NCBI GenBank assembly: GCA_022843945.1
Contig: JALHMR010000015.1
Span: 49,302 to 113,301 of the forward strand
Direction of reading: 5' to 3'
DNA length: 64,000 nt
Origin: Rhodospirillaceae bacterium
Lineage (GTDB): Bacteria > Pseudomonadota > Alphaproteobacteria > CACIAM-22H2
In this document: in pieces, positions 52,567 through 60,266 of the stretch
Position numbering within the stretch: the first letter of the stretch is position 1
Layout: every line of letters starts with the position of its first letter
Program-made: the position numbers and the translations under genes
The notes under the pieces: model-generated
Told to the model about the DNA's origin: nothing
Database searches by the model: none
The model's input: the letters and a program-made list of their open reading frames with translations, nothing else

Positions 52567-53423
52567 AGCCCGAAGATTTCGCCTATTTCTGCAAGCTGAT
52601 CCTGGACCGCAGCGGCCTCGTCCTCGGCCCGGACAAGAGCTACCTCATCGAAAGCCGGCTGACGCCGGTGGCGCGCCGCCACAACCTGGGCGGCCTCGAC
52701 GCCCTGGCCACGGCCCTGCGCCAGAACAAGGACGCCAAGCTGCTGCGCGACTTCACCGACGCGCTGATGACCAATGAGTCGTTCTTCTTCCGCGACACCA
52801 AGCCCTTCGACCAGTTCCGCGAGGTCGTGCTGCCACGCCTGCTGACGACGCGCGCCACCTCGAAGCGCGTCCGCATCTGGAGCGCCGCCTGCTCGACCGG
52901 CCAGGAAGCCTATTCGCTGGCCATGATCCTCAAGGAGCAGGGCGCCAAGCTCGCCGGCTGGACCTTCGAGATCGTCGGCACCGACATCTCGCACGAGGTG
53001 CTGGCCAAGGCCCAGGCCGGCGTCTACACCCAGTTCGAGGTCCAGCGCGGCCTGCCCATCCAGTTCCTGGTGAAGTACTTCAAGCAGGACGGCGACAAGT
53101 GGCAGCTGGCGCAAGAGATCCGCAACATGGTTCAGTTCCGCGAGTTCAACCTGCTGGGTGAGTTGACCGGGCTCGGCACGTTCGACGTCGTGTTCTGCCG
53201 CAACGTGCTTATCTATTTCGACCAGAAGACCAAGGGCGCCATCCTCGAGCGTATCGCCAAGGGCCTGGCGCCGGACGGCTTCCTCTATCTCGGCGGCGCC
53301 GAGACCGTGCTCGGCGTGACCGAGAAGTTCGAGCCGCTGAGCGGCCATCGCGGCATCTACGCCCTGACCAACAGCCAGTCGGCCGCCCAGCCGCCCGCTT
53401 TCGCCCGCGCCGTCGGCGCGTAA
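52563..53423 (+). CDS. cheR: Chemotaxis protein methyltransferase CheR
   Basis: A 286-residue SAM-dependent methyltransferase. It has the N-terminal helical domain (ESRLTPVARRHNLGG), MTNESFFFRD, SAACSTGQEAYSLAM (SAM site) and FCRNVLIYFD. It methylates receptor glutamates. Last gene of the che run; the arsenic cassette starts convergently 31 nt later. Confidence 0.92.
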   Translation: MKPEDFAYFCKLILDRSGLVLGPDKSYLIESRLTPVARRHNLGGLDALATALRQNKDAKLLRDFTDALMTNESFFFRDTKPFDQFREVVLPRLLTTRATSKRVRIWSAACSTGQEAYSLAMILKEQGAKLAGWTFEIVGTDISHEVLAKAQAGVYTQFEVQRGLPIQFLVKYFKQDGDKWQLAQEIRNMVQFREFNLLGELTGLGTFDVVFCRNVLIYFDQKTKGAILERIAKGLAPDGFLYLGGAETVLGVTEKFEPLSGHRGIYALTNSQSAAQPPAFARAVGA

Positions 53424-53440
53424 GCCGGGGCGGCCCCGGC
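53424..53440. terminator. Weak hairpin between convergent cheR and the flavoprotein gene
   Basis: GCCGGGG-CGG-CCCCGGC directly after the cheR stop. No U-tract on either side, so only a possible bidirectional terminator. Confidence 0.35.
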
Positions 53441-53453
53441 CGGCCGCGTCCTC

Positions 53454-54932
53454 TCAGCAGCAGGCACTGACCTTCGTCTTCACGGGAGCCGCAGGGGCGG
53501 CGCAACCGCAACCTCTGTCGCCCGCCGCTTTCGCCAGCGCATCGTCGACGCAGCAGGCATCGCTGTCCTTCGGCGCGGGGCCGCCGCAGCAGTCGTTCGC
53601 CGCCGCGACCTTGACGATGGGCTTTGCCTTCGGAGCGGGCCCGCAGCAGCTCGTCGCCGGCTCCGCCTGGCCCTTGACGCGCGGTCCGGTGACGCAGACG
53701 CCGATTTCCGGCAGTTCGAGCTCGACCCGCCGCGCCGCCTCGTGATCGCCGACGAGTGCGGCAACGATGGAACGCACCTGCTCGTACCCGGTGGCCAGGA
53801 GGAAGGTCGGCGCCCGGCCGTAGCTCTTCATGCCGGCGATGTAGAAGTTCTTCTCGGGATGCGCCAGCTCGGCGGCCCCGTGCGGGCGCACCGTCCCGCA
53901 GCTGTGCAGGTTGGGGTCGATCAGGGGCGAGAGGACCGGCGTCGTCTCCAGCCAGGGATCGAGCCCCAGGCGGATCTCCTTGAGGAAGGAGAAATCCGGC
54001 CGGAAGCCCGCGGCGACGATGATCCGGTCGACGCGCAGATCGGTTTCGTGCTCGCCGAGCAGCCCCGTCACGCGGAGCTTGCCGTCGGGCTCCCGGCGGA
54101 CGGCGCGCACGCGGAACGGCGCGACGATCTCCGCGGCACCGGTCGTCACGGCCTGGCGGGCGCTCGTGCCCAGGGCGCCACGCGCTTCGAGGGCATCGGC
54201 CTCTTCGCCGCCGAACAGCGTGCTCGTGTCGGCGCGGCGGACGGCCCAGATGACCTTCGTCCCGGTCTCCCGGCCGGCCAGGGTGACAAGATCGAGCACC
54301 GCGTTGATCGCGGAATGGCCGCTACCGACCACCATCGTGGTCCTTCCGGCATAGCGCCCGCGCTCGCGCCCCAGGACGTCGGGGATGCCATAGGCGATGG
54401 CGTCGTTCCCGGTTTCACCGGGGACGGGGTAGCCGCCGCTGCCTATCGGGTTGGGGGCAAACCACGTGCCGGACGTATCAATTACGGCACGCGCCAGCAA
54501 CTCGTATTCATCGCCCCGGGCGGGTTTCACCCGCACGGCGAACGGCTGCTCGTCACGTCCCGTGGTCTTCAGCTTGTCGAAATCCCGGCGGCCGACCGCG
54601 ACGACGGCCGCATCCAGCCGGATGTGGCTGCGCAGGGCGGGCAGGGCGGCCAGCGGCTCGAGGTAGAGCGTGGCGATCTCATTCCCGGTCGGCAGGGCCT
54701 CCATGTCCGGATGCGTCCAGCCCGCCTGCTCCAGGAGCCGGCGCGCGGCGCGGTCGACGTCATAGCGCCAGGGCGAGAAGACGCGCACGTGCCCCCACTG
54801 TCGCAGGGCATGGCCGACCGCGGAGCCGGCTTCGAGGACGACGAATTTCTCGCCGCGCTCGGCGAGATGCGCGGCGGCGGCCAGACCCACGGGGCCGGCG
54901 CCGATGATCGCCACGGGAAGCTGCGGGATCAT
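53454..54932 (-). CDS. Flavoprotein monooxygenase-like protein with Cys-rich tail (arsenic cassette)
   Basis: A 492-residue FAD/NAD(P) protein. FAD site GAGPVGLAAAAHLA, a central NAD(P) site VVGSGHSAIN and a C-terminal IVAAGFRPD place it with the flavoproteins of arsenic operons (ArsO-like). The last ~64 residues hold ten Cys as CC 429-430, CC 448-449, CC 460-461, CxC 475/477 and CC 491-492, between Ala/Pro/Lys linkers: a probable arsenite or metal-binding tail. Substrate unknown. It lies 34 nt after the PadR gene on the same strand, so both may be cotranscribed. Confidence 0.8.
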   Translation of the reverse strand: MIPQLPVAIIGAGPVGLAAAAHLAERGEKFVVLEAGSAVGHALRQWGHVRVFSPWRYDVDRAARRLLEQAGWTHPDMEALPTGNEIATLYLEPLAALPALRSHIRLDAAVVAVGRRDFDKLKTTGRDEQPFAVRVKPARGDEYELLARAVIDTSGTWFAPNPIGSGGYPVPGETGNDAIAYGIPDVLGRERGRYAGRTTMVVGSGHSAINAVLDLVTLAGRETGTKVIWAVRRADTSTLFGGEEADALEARGALGTSARQAVTTGAAEIVAPFRVRAVRREPDGKLRVTGLLGEHETDLRVDRIIVAAGFRPDFSFLKEIRLGLDPWLETTPVLSPLIDPNLHSCGTVRPHGAAELAHPEKNFYIAGMKSYGRAPTFLLATGYEQVRSIVAALVGDHEAARRVELELPEIGVCVTGPRVKGQAEPATSCCGPAPKAKPIVKVAAANDCCGGPAPKDSDACCVDDALAKAAGDRGCGCAAPAAPVKTKVSACC

Positions 54933-54966
54933 GGTCTGTCCTCTCGGAAGCTGCAGGGATGATGCA

Positions 54967-55389
54967 TTAGCAGGTGGCGCAGGCGGATTTGCGGCGACTC
55001 TTGGACGGCTTGCACGAGCCGCCCAGGCAGCCCGTCACTTCGAGCCAGGCGCTGGCGGCGACGCGGAAGGCCTCGCGGCCCTTGGCCGTCAGCTCGTAGA
55101 CCTTGCGTTCGCGGCCGTTCACATGCTCGGCCCGCGAGGTGACGTAGCCGCCGGACTCGAACTCATGCAGGACGGGATAAAGGGCGCCTTCGGTGGGCGA
55201 GCAGCAGCCTTGCGTCGTCAATTCGACGGCCTTGGCGATCTCGTAACCGTGCAGGCCCTTCTCGTTGAGCACGCAGAGGATGAAGAACTTGGACAGGCTC
55301 ATCTTGATGAGGCCGTTCCAATACGCCCGGTCGGTGTAGTCCGGCACCGGGCGGCGGACGGGCTTCATATGCATTGAGGGGCGAGGCAT
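54967..55389 (-). CDS. PadR-family regulator with vicinal Cys
   Basis: A 140-residue winged-helix regulator (KFFILCVLNEKGLHGYEIAKAVE, ALYPVLHEFESGGYV, RKVYELTAKG). C62-C63 lie in the recognition-helix region (TQGCCSPTEG), and C121, C126, C137 and C140 lie at the end, so it probably senses a thiophilic ligand such as arsenite. The ATG at 55389 is favoured because the predicted -10 ends seven bases upstream; ATGs at 55374 and 55368 are alternatives. Divergent from arsR. Confidence 0.82.
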   Translation of the reverse strand: MPRPSMHMKPVRRPVPDYTDRAYWNGLIKMSLSKFFILCVLNEKGLHGYEIAKAVELTTQGCCSPTEGALYPVLHEFESGGYVTSRAEHVNGRERKVYELTAKGREAFRVAASAWLEVTGCLGGSCKPSKSRRKSACATC

Positions 55390-55395
55390 AGGGCG

Positions 55396-55424
55396 AATTT
55401 ATGCATCGAGGGGTAAGGGGTCAA
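55396..55424 (-). promoter_or_regulatory. Predicted promoter of the padR-flavoprotein operon
   Basis: On the minus strand TTGACC (55424-55419), 17 nt, then TAAATT (55401-55396). The expected start of transcription is at or next to the ATG at 55389, so the mRNA would have almost no leader. The -35 is half of the palindrome GTCAAG-CGCAAA-CTTGAC (55420-55437). Confidence 0.5.
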
Positions 55425-55432
55425 GCGCAAAC

Positions 55433-55471
55433 TTGACTGGATTCCATATTTCTATAAGTATCAATATATGG
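55433..55471 (+). promoter_or_regulatory. Predicted arsR promoter and operator
   Basis: TTGACT at 55433-55438 with -10 candidates TATAAG (55453-55458) or AAGTAT (55456-55461; spacing 17). The inverted repeat CCATAT (55444-55449) / ATATGG (55466-55471) covers the -10 and includes the ATG at 55468. There is no Shine-Dalgarno before the ATG. ArsR bound here would block its own promoter, and translation is probably leaderless. Confidence 0.5.
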
Positions 55472-55824
55472 AGTCGATCGCCGCCGTCCGCGCGCTGGGC
55501 GCCCTGGCCCAGGACACGCGCCTTGCCATCTTCCGCCTGCTGGTCGGCGCCGGGCCGAGAGGGCTTGCGGCCGGGGAGATCGGCACCCGCCTTCGTGTGC
55601 CGGGACCGACGCTGTCCTTTCATCTCAGCCAGCTGGCGAATGCCGGACTGGTGGTGTCGGCGCGCCAGAGCCGCTCCATCGTCTATTCGGCGAATTTCGC
55701 GACCATGAACGGTCTGCTCGGCTTTCTCACCGACGATTGCTGCGGCGGCAGTCCGGCGCTCTGCCTTCCCGCGCGGCAGGCCAAAGTCGTCAGGCCGCGG
55801 CGCCGCCGGGCCGTGGCCGCCTAG
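55468..55824 (+). CDS. arsR: ArsR-family arsenic-responsive repressor
   Basis: A 118-residue winged-helix repressor (LAQDTRLAIFRLLVGAGPRGL, TLSFHLSQLANAGLV recognition helix). The sensor Cys are C91, C92 and C99 (DDCCGGSPALC) near the C-terminus, similar to the C-terminal site of A. ferrooxidans-type ArsR but with slightly different spacing. Arsenite binding releases it from DNA. The stop TAG at 55822-55824 lies inside the first bases of the repeat element starting at 55821. The basic tail VVRPRRRRAVAA may be partly new sequence. Confidence 0.88.
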   Translation: MESIAAVRALGALAQDTRLAIFRLLVGAGPRGLAAGEIGTRLRVPGPTLSFHLSQLANAGLVVSARQSRSIVYSANFATMNGLLGFLTDDCCGGSPALCLPARQAKVVRPRRRRAVAA

Positions 55825-56124
55825 AGCAATGTTCGTTTTGATCGAATCACGGCAAAGGAGCTAGGGCTGATGGTGACGCAACACTATGTCCCTCTCCGCC
55901 ACGACGGCGACGCGCTTCGCGTGCGCCAAGTGGGGGAGAGGGAAGGGGCTCGTCGCGTCAGCGACGGGAAGGGTGAGGTGGTGCTCGCCGCCAACGCCAC
56001 TCGGACCCACCTCACCCGCTCCCGGGGTCCGGGGGGCTTCGCCCCCGGGAAGAAGATGGGGCGCTCGCACCCTCTCCCCCCGCAAGCGGGCGGAGAGGGT
56101 CAACTCGATCCGATCGCGCTCTAG
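55821..56124. repeat. Palindromic MITE-like repeat with CTAGAGC ends
   Basis: About 304 bp, starting CTAGAGC (55821-55827) and ending GCTCTAG (56118-56124), perfect inverted ends. Both ends contain a GATCGA block shortly inside. Internal hairpins include ACCCTCTCC / GGAGAGGGT (56069-56100) and CCGGGGGGC-TTC-GCCCCCGG near 56030-56053. A short open frame inside (55870-56124) is repeat-derived and not a gene. It has no transposase and lies between arsR and arsC. It fills the whole gap, leaving only 8 nt before arsC. Confidence 0.65.
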
Positions 56125-56132
56125 GGGGCCTC

Positions 56133-56645
56133 ATGCCGGATCGTGTGTTCAACGTCCTGTTCCTGTGCACCGGCAATTCCGCCCGCAGCATCCTGGCCGA
56201 GAGCCTGATGAACCATCTCGGGCGCGGCCGCTTTCGCGCCTACAGCGCCGGCAGCTTCCCCAAGGGCGAGGTTCATCCTCTCTCCGTCGAGCTGCTGAGC
56301 GCCGTCGGGCTTCCCTGCGCTGACGCCCGCAGCAAGAGCTGGGACGAATTTGCCAGGCCGGGCGCGCCGGTCATGGATTTCGTCTTCACGGTTTGCGACC
56401 AGGCGGCGGGAGAGGTCTGCCCCCTCTGGCCGGGGACTCCGATCACGGCTCATTGGGGCGTTCCCGATCCCGCGGCCGTGGAGGGGACACCGGAGGCGCG
56501 CCGAAAGGCCTTCCGCGACGCCCTCCAGACGCTGCAGAACCGCATCGCCTTGCTGATCAGCCTGCCTCTCGAAGGGCTGGATCGCCTCACCGTGCAAAGC
56601 AAGGCGCGGGACATCGGCAGGCAGGACAACCCGGTGGAGGCATGA
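56133..56645 (+). CDS. arsC: Arsenate reductase, low-molecular-weight phosphatase type
   Basis: A 170-residue enzyme reducing arsenate to arsenite. The P-loop CTGNSAR (Cys at residue 12) matches the CX5R motif, the second Cys pair region lies in FVFTVCDQAAGEVCP, and the Asp loop is GVPDPAAV. It belongs to the LMW-PTP class using thioredoxin or glutathione. It overlaps aqpS by 4 nt. Expected to be cotranscribed from arsR through the repeat, or to have a promoter inside it. Confidence 0.9.
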   Translation: MPDRVFNVLFLCTGNSARSILAESLMNHLGRGRFRAYSAGSFPKGEVHPLSVELLSAVGLPCADARSKSWDEFARPGAPVMDFVFTVCDQAAGEVCPLWPGTPITAHWGVPDPAAVEGTPEARRKAFRDALQTLQNRIALLISLPLEGLDRLTVQSKARDIGRQDNPVEA

Positions 56646-57346
56646 GTCCCGAAGCGGGCGCGGCTTCCGTCGCGATGCGCCCGGTATCCGGCGAGCCATC
56701 GCCCACCTTCCTGGTCCTTTGCGAGGGCGTCGCGACAGCCTTGCTGCTGATCGCGGTGGTCGGATCGGGGATCATGGGCGAGCGCCTGAGCGGCGGTAAT
56801 GTCGCCCTGGCCTTGCTGGCCAATGCCATCGCCACCGGCGGCGCGTTGTTCGCCCTGATCCTGGTTTTCGGCCCGCAGAGCGGCGCCCATATGAATCCGC
56901 TGGTGTCGCTGTTGGCCGGATGGCGGGGCGAAATGCCCTGGCGGCGGGTCTTCGCCTATCTGCCGGCCCAGGCCGCGGGCGCGGTCATCGGCGTCTGGCT
57001 GGCGCATCTCATGTTCGAGCTGCCGATCCTGCAGGCCAGCCAGCACGCCCGCACCGGCGCCGGGCAATGGGTCGCGGAAGCGATCGCCACATTCGGCCTG
57101 CTGCTGACGATCTGGGGCAGCCGGGTCCACGGGATGCCGGTCACCGCCGCCGCCGTCGCCGCCTATATCACCGGCGCGTACTGGTTCACGGCCTCGACGT
57201 CGTTCGCCAATCCGGCGGTCACGCTGGCGCGCTCGCTGAGTGACACCTTTGCCGGGATCAGCCCGGAGCACGCGCCGGGTTTCATGCTGGCCCAGCTCGC
57301 GGGGCTGCTGATCGCGGCCCCCTTACTGTCACGTCTGGCGCGATGA
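56642..57346 (+). CDS. aqpS: Aquaglyceroporin, arsenite channel AqpS-like
   Basis: A 234-residue MIP-family channel with six helices and two half-helix motifs: NPL in GAHMNPLVSL (instead of NPA) and NPA in FANPAVTLARS. Length and context match AqpS of rhizobial ars operons, where arsenite formed by ArsC leaves the cell down its gradient. Start ATG 56642 overlaps the arsC stop. It overlaps the nudix gene by 4 nt. Confidence 0.88.
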   Translation: MSPEAGAASVAMRPVSGEPSPTFLVLCEGVATALLLIAVVGSGIMGERLSGGNVALALLANAIATGGALFALILVFGPQSGAHMNPLVSLLAGWRGEMPWRRVFAYLPAQAAGAVIGVWLAHLMFELPILQASQHARTGAGQWVAEAIATFGLLLTIWGSRVHGMPVTAAAVAAYITGAYWFTASTSFANPAVTLARSLSDTFAGISPEHAPGFMLAQLAGLLIAAPLLSRLAR

Positions 57347-57771
57347 CGCCGGTGCCGCCCTCCGACGGCCGGGCGCCGCTGTTTCCGGTCTCGATCAAGG
57401 GCGTGGTGACGGTCGGGGACAAGTTCGTCCTCCTGCTCAACGAGCGCGACGAATGGGAGTTGCCGGGCGGCAAGCTGGAGGCCGGAGAAGTCCCGGTCCG
57501 CTGCCTGGCGCGCGAGATAGAGGAGGAGCTTTCGCTCGGGGTCTCGGTCGAAGACCTGCTCGATTGCTGGCTCTATCGCATTACGCCGTCGATCGAGGTT
57601 CTTATCGTCACCTACGGGACCCGTACCCAGGGTTCGCAGAAACCGGTCCTCAGCCACGAGCATAAGCAGGTCGGGCTCTTCGGCCTTGACGAAGTGCCGC
57701 GGCTGAAAATGCCGAGAGGCTATGTTGAGTCGATCCTGCGCTGGGCGGCGCTTCCGTCACAGAGCCGCTGA
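57343..57771 (+). CDS. NUDIX hydrolase
   Basis: A 142-residue Nudix protein with the box GGKLEAGEVPVRCLAREIEEEL (GX5EX7REUXEE; consecutive residues split here only by the motif) and a hydrophobic substrate face. It hydrolyses nucleoside diphosphates linked to other groups; substrate unknown. Its ATG overlaps the aqpS stop, so it is coupled to the arsenic genes, which is unusual for this family. Confidence 0.82.
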   Translation: MTPVPPSDGRAPLFPVSIKGVVTVGDKFVLLLNERDEWELPGGKLEAGEVPVRCLAREIEEELSLGVSVEDLLDCWLYRITPSIEVLIVTYGTRTQGSQKPVLSHEHKQVGLFGLDEVPRLKMPRGYVESILRWAALPSQSR

Positions 57772-57851
57772 GCCGCCGGCTGCGCTGCTTGGCTCTCCGG
57801 TACGCGCTCTGTCTCATCGTGAATGAGGATCTCTGGCGCCGCCGCAAATGA

Positions 57852-57881
57852 AAAGGGCGGTGGCCGAAGCCACCGCCCTTT
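57852..57881. terminator. Bidirectional terminator between nudix and ctrA
   Basis: Perfect 13-bp stem AAAGGGCGGTGGC / GCCACCGCCCTTT with CGAA loop. The minus-strand copy is followed by TTCATTT, so it probably ends ctrA transcription (stop at 57911); the plus-strand side is followed by GAACTTTTAG. Confidence 0.8.
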
Positions 57882-57910
57882 GAACTTTTAGGTCCGGATT
57901 TTCTTTTGGC

Positions 57911-58633
57911 TCAGGCGTTGGCCGCCTGCTTGTCGGCGCGACCGCCGGCCTTGGCCGGGGAGGGATCACGCAGCACGTAGCCGCGGCCCCAGACGGTCTC
58001 GATGTAGTTGTCGCCCGCGCAGGCCGTCGCCAGCTTCTTGCGCAGCTTGCAGACGAAGACGTCGATGATCTTGAGCTCGGGCTCGTCCATGCCGCCGTAG
58101 AGATGGTTGAGGAACATCTCCTTGGTCAGGGTCGTGCCCTTGCGCAGGCTGAGGAGCTCGAGGATGCCGTACTCCTTGCCCGTGAGGTGCAGCGGCTGGT
58201 TGTTCGCCTCGACGGTGCGGGTATCGAGGTTCACCGTCAGCTTGCCGGTCTTGATGACCGAGTGCGAATGGCCCTTCGAGCGGCGGATGATCGCCTGGAC
58301 GCGGGCCACGAGCTCGCGCTTGTCGAACGGCTTGGTCAGGTAGTCGTCGGCGCCGAAGCCGAGGCCCTTGATCTTGTTGTCGAGCTCGGCGAGCCCGGAC
58401 AGGATCAGGATGGGCGTTTTGATGCGGGCGGCGCGCAGGCGCTTCAGCACCTCATAGCCGTCCATGTCGGGCAGCATGAGGTCGAGGATGATGATGTCGT
58501 AATCGTACAGCTTGCCGATTTCGAGACCATCCTCGCCGAGGCTGGTGGTATCGCAAATAAAGCCCTCGGACTTGAGCATCAGTTCGATGCTTTTTGCCGT
58601 TGCCGAGTCATCTTCGACCACTAGCACTCGCAT
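57911..58633 (-). CDS. ctrA: Cell-cycle master regulator CtrA
   Basis: A 240-residue OmpR-type response regulator. The receiver begins [10 protein letters not shown] and D51 ([10 protein letters not shown]) is the phospho-acceptor, at the same number as in Caulobacter; the C-terminal winged-helix ([30 protein letters not shown]) is close to CtrA. In this lineage CtrA often controls motility genes more than viability. Phosphate comes from ChpT (47038). The C-terminal extension DKQAANA lacks the AA proteolysis tag and ends NA. Confidence 0.92.
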   Translation of the reverse strand: MRVLVVEDDSATAKSIELMLKSEGFICDTTSLGEDGLEIGKLYDYDIIILDLMLPDMDGYEVLKRLRAARIKTPILILSGLAELDNKIKGLGFGADDYLTKPFDKRELVARVQAIIRRSKGHSHSVIKTGKLTVNLDTRTVEANNQPLHLTGKEYGILELLSLRKGTTLTKEMFLNHLYGGMDEPELKIIDVFVCKLRKKLATACAGDNYIETVWGRGYVLRDPSPAKAGGRADKQAANA

Positions 58634-58662
58634 TCACTCTCTCCCGGGTTATCCTGTGGATA

Positions 58663-58671
58663 TGTGGATAA
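58663..58671. promoter_or_regulatory. DnaA box upstream of ctrA
   Basis: TGTGGATAA, the exact reverse complement of the consensus TTATCCACA. A TTATCC at 58649-58654 gives a partial inverted partner. It is 30 nt upstream of the ctrA start. Confidence 0.6.
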
Positions 58672-58780
58672 CTTCTTACCCGTTTACCCTAGCACTATCG
58701 GCGGACCCGTAAAAGTCGCGGCGTCGCTCCGTATGTCTGGAGACGCTGCCGTTACCCGCGGCCCCGACTTAAGTGGGGTA

Positions 58781-58789
58781 TGTGGATAA
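58781..58789. promoter_or_regulatory. Second DnaA box in the ctrA-fliI gap
   Basis: Another perfect TGTGGATAA in the same orientation as the first, 118 bases away, in a 291-nt gap between divergent ctrA and fliI. Confidence 0.6.
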
Positions 58790-58826
58790 GGATCATCGTC
58801 CTAGGAGCCTAGCGGAGCAACCTTGC

Positions 58827-58853
58827 TTAATGGTTAACTTTACCCGACGTTAA
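58827..58853. promoter_or_regulatory. TTAA half-site cluster, candidate CtrA binding region
   Basis: TTAA at 58827-58830, TTAAC at 58834-58838 and TTAA at 58850-58853. CtrA binds TTAA-N7-TTAA or TTAAC half-sites; spacing here is 3 and 12, so only half-site binding is supported. The site lies 72-98 nt upstream of fliI. GAATC (GANTC methylation motif) is at 58920-58924, abutting the fliI ATG. Confidence 0.45.
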
Positions 58854-58924
58854 GCATAATTCGGCCATAATTTCTCACACGCGCCCCAACCCCCGACCGC
58901 CAGCCAAAAAACCCCAATAGAATC

Positions 58925-60253
58925 ATGGACGCGTCCACCCTGATCAACAGCATCGACCGGATTCCGACCTTCCGATTCTACGGCCGGGTGACCGCCATCC
59001 TGGGGATGCTGGTCGAGGTGGGCGGGGTCGAAAACCAACTTTCAGTGGGGGGCCGGGTGCAGCTCCTGGCCCGCGACGGGCGGCGAGTCTCCTGCGAGGT
59101 CGTGGGCTTCCGCGAGAACCGCGCGCTGCTCATGTCGTTCGGCGCGCTCGATGGTATCGGCGTCGGCTGCCAGGCCGAGATCGCCGACTCGGAAACCTAT
59201 TTCTATCCCCATCCCGGCTGGCTGGGCCGGGTGATCAACGCCCTGGGCGAGCCGGTCGACGGCAAGGGGCCGCTGCCCCAGGGGTCGCGACCCTACGCCC
59301 TGCGCGCGGCGCCGCCGCCGGCCCATGCCCGCCAGCGCGTGCAGGGCAAGATCGATCTCGGCATCCGCGCCATCAACACCTTCCTCACCTGCTGCCGCGG
59401 GCAGCGCATGGGCATCTTCGCCGGCTCGGGTGTCGGCAAGTCGACCGTCATGTCGATGATGGCCCGTTACACCGCCGCCGACATCTCGGTCATCGGCCTG
59501 ATCGGCGAGCGGGGCCGCGAGCTGCAGGAGTTCATCCAGGACGATCTCGGGCCGGAGGGCCTGGCGCGTAGCGTGGTCGTGGTCTCGACCTCGGACGAAT
59601 CGCCGCTGATGCGGCATCACGCCGCCTACCTGACCTTGACCGTGGCCGAGTTCTTCCGCGATCTGGACAAGGACGTGCTCTGCCTGATGGACAGCGTGAC
59701 GCGCTTTGCCATGGCCCAGCGCGAGATCGGCCTGGCCGCCGGCGAGCCGCCGGCCAGCAAGGGCTATACGCCCTCGGTTTTCGGCGAGCTGCCGCGCCTG
59801 CTGGAGCGCGCGGGGCCCGGCACGGGCAAGGGCAGCATCACCGGCTTGTTCACCGTGCTGGTGGAAGGCGACGACACCAACGAGCCGATCGCCGACGCGG
59901 TGCGCTCGATCGTCGACGGCCATATCGTGCTCGATCGGGCCATCGCCGAGCGCGGCCGCTATCCGGCGATCAATGTCCTGCGCTCGATCTCGCGAACCAT
60001 GCCGGGCTGCAACACGCCGCCGGAGAACGAGCTGGTCGGACGGGCGCGGGCCCTGATCGCCCAGTACGACGACATGGCGGAGATGATCCGCCTCGGCGCC
60101 TATCGCCGGGGCAGCGATCCGGGCGTCGACGAGGCGATCCACTACAACCCGGATATCGAGCGCTTCCTGGCCCAGGGCAAGACCGAGCGCACCGATCTCG
60201 CCACCGGCTATGGCCAGCTTGCCGAGGTCCTCGGCATGCCGCCGCCGACCTGA
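58925..60253 (+). CDS. fliI: Flagellar export ATPase FliI
   Basis: A 442-residue F1-like ATPase driving flagellar protein export. Walker [13 protein letters not shown], Walker B region [27 protein letters not shown], and a C-terminal domain with [11 protein letters not shown]. It pairs with FliJ, 13 nt downstream. Divergent from ctrA across the DnaA/TTAA region; starts at ATG 58925. Confidence 0.95.
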   Translation: MDASTLINSIDRIPTFRFYGRVTAILGMLVEVGGVENQLSVGGRVQLLARDGRRVSCEVVGFRENRALLMSFGALDGIGVGCQAEIADSETYFYPHPGWLGRVINALGEPVDGKGPLPQGSRPYALRAAPPPAHARQRVQGKIDLGIRAINTFLTCCRGQRMGIFAGSGVGKSTVMSMMARYTAADISVIGLIGERGRELQEFIQDDLGPEGLARSVVVVSTSDESPLMRHHAAYLTLTVAEFFRDLDKDVLCLMDSVTRFAMAQREIGLAAGEPPASKGYTPSVFGELPRLLERAGPGTGKGSITGLFTVLVEGDDTNEPIADAVRSIVDGHIVLDRAIAERGRYPAINVLRSISRTMPGCNTPPENELVGRARALIAQYDDMAEMIRLGAYRRGSDPGVDEAIHYNPDIERFLAQGKTERTDLATGYGQLAEVLGMPPPT

Positions 60254-60266
60254 CCGGCGCTAGACC

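Noticed and set aside
55870..56124. 84-codon open frame between arsR and arsC
   Set aside because: It lies wholly within the palindromic repeat element and has no protein-like pattern.
55821..56124. CRISPR array
   Set aside because: The repeated segments are inverted hairpins, not regularly spaced direct repeats with unique spacers.
58634..58924. Chromosomal replication origin
   Set aside because: Two DnaA boxes only, no AT-rich unwinding element, and no dnaA, hemE or parAB neighbours; a regulatory role is more likely.
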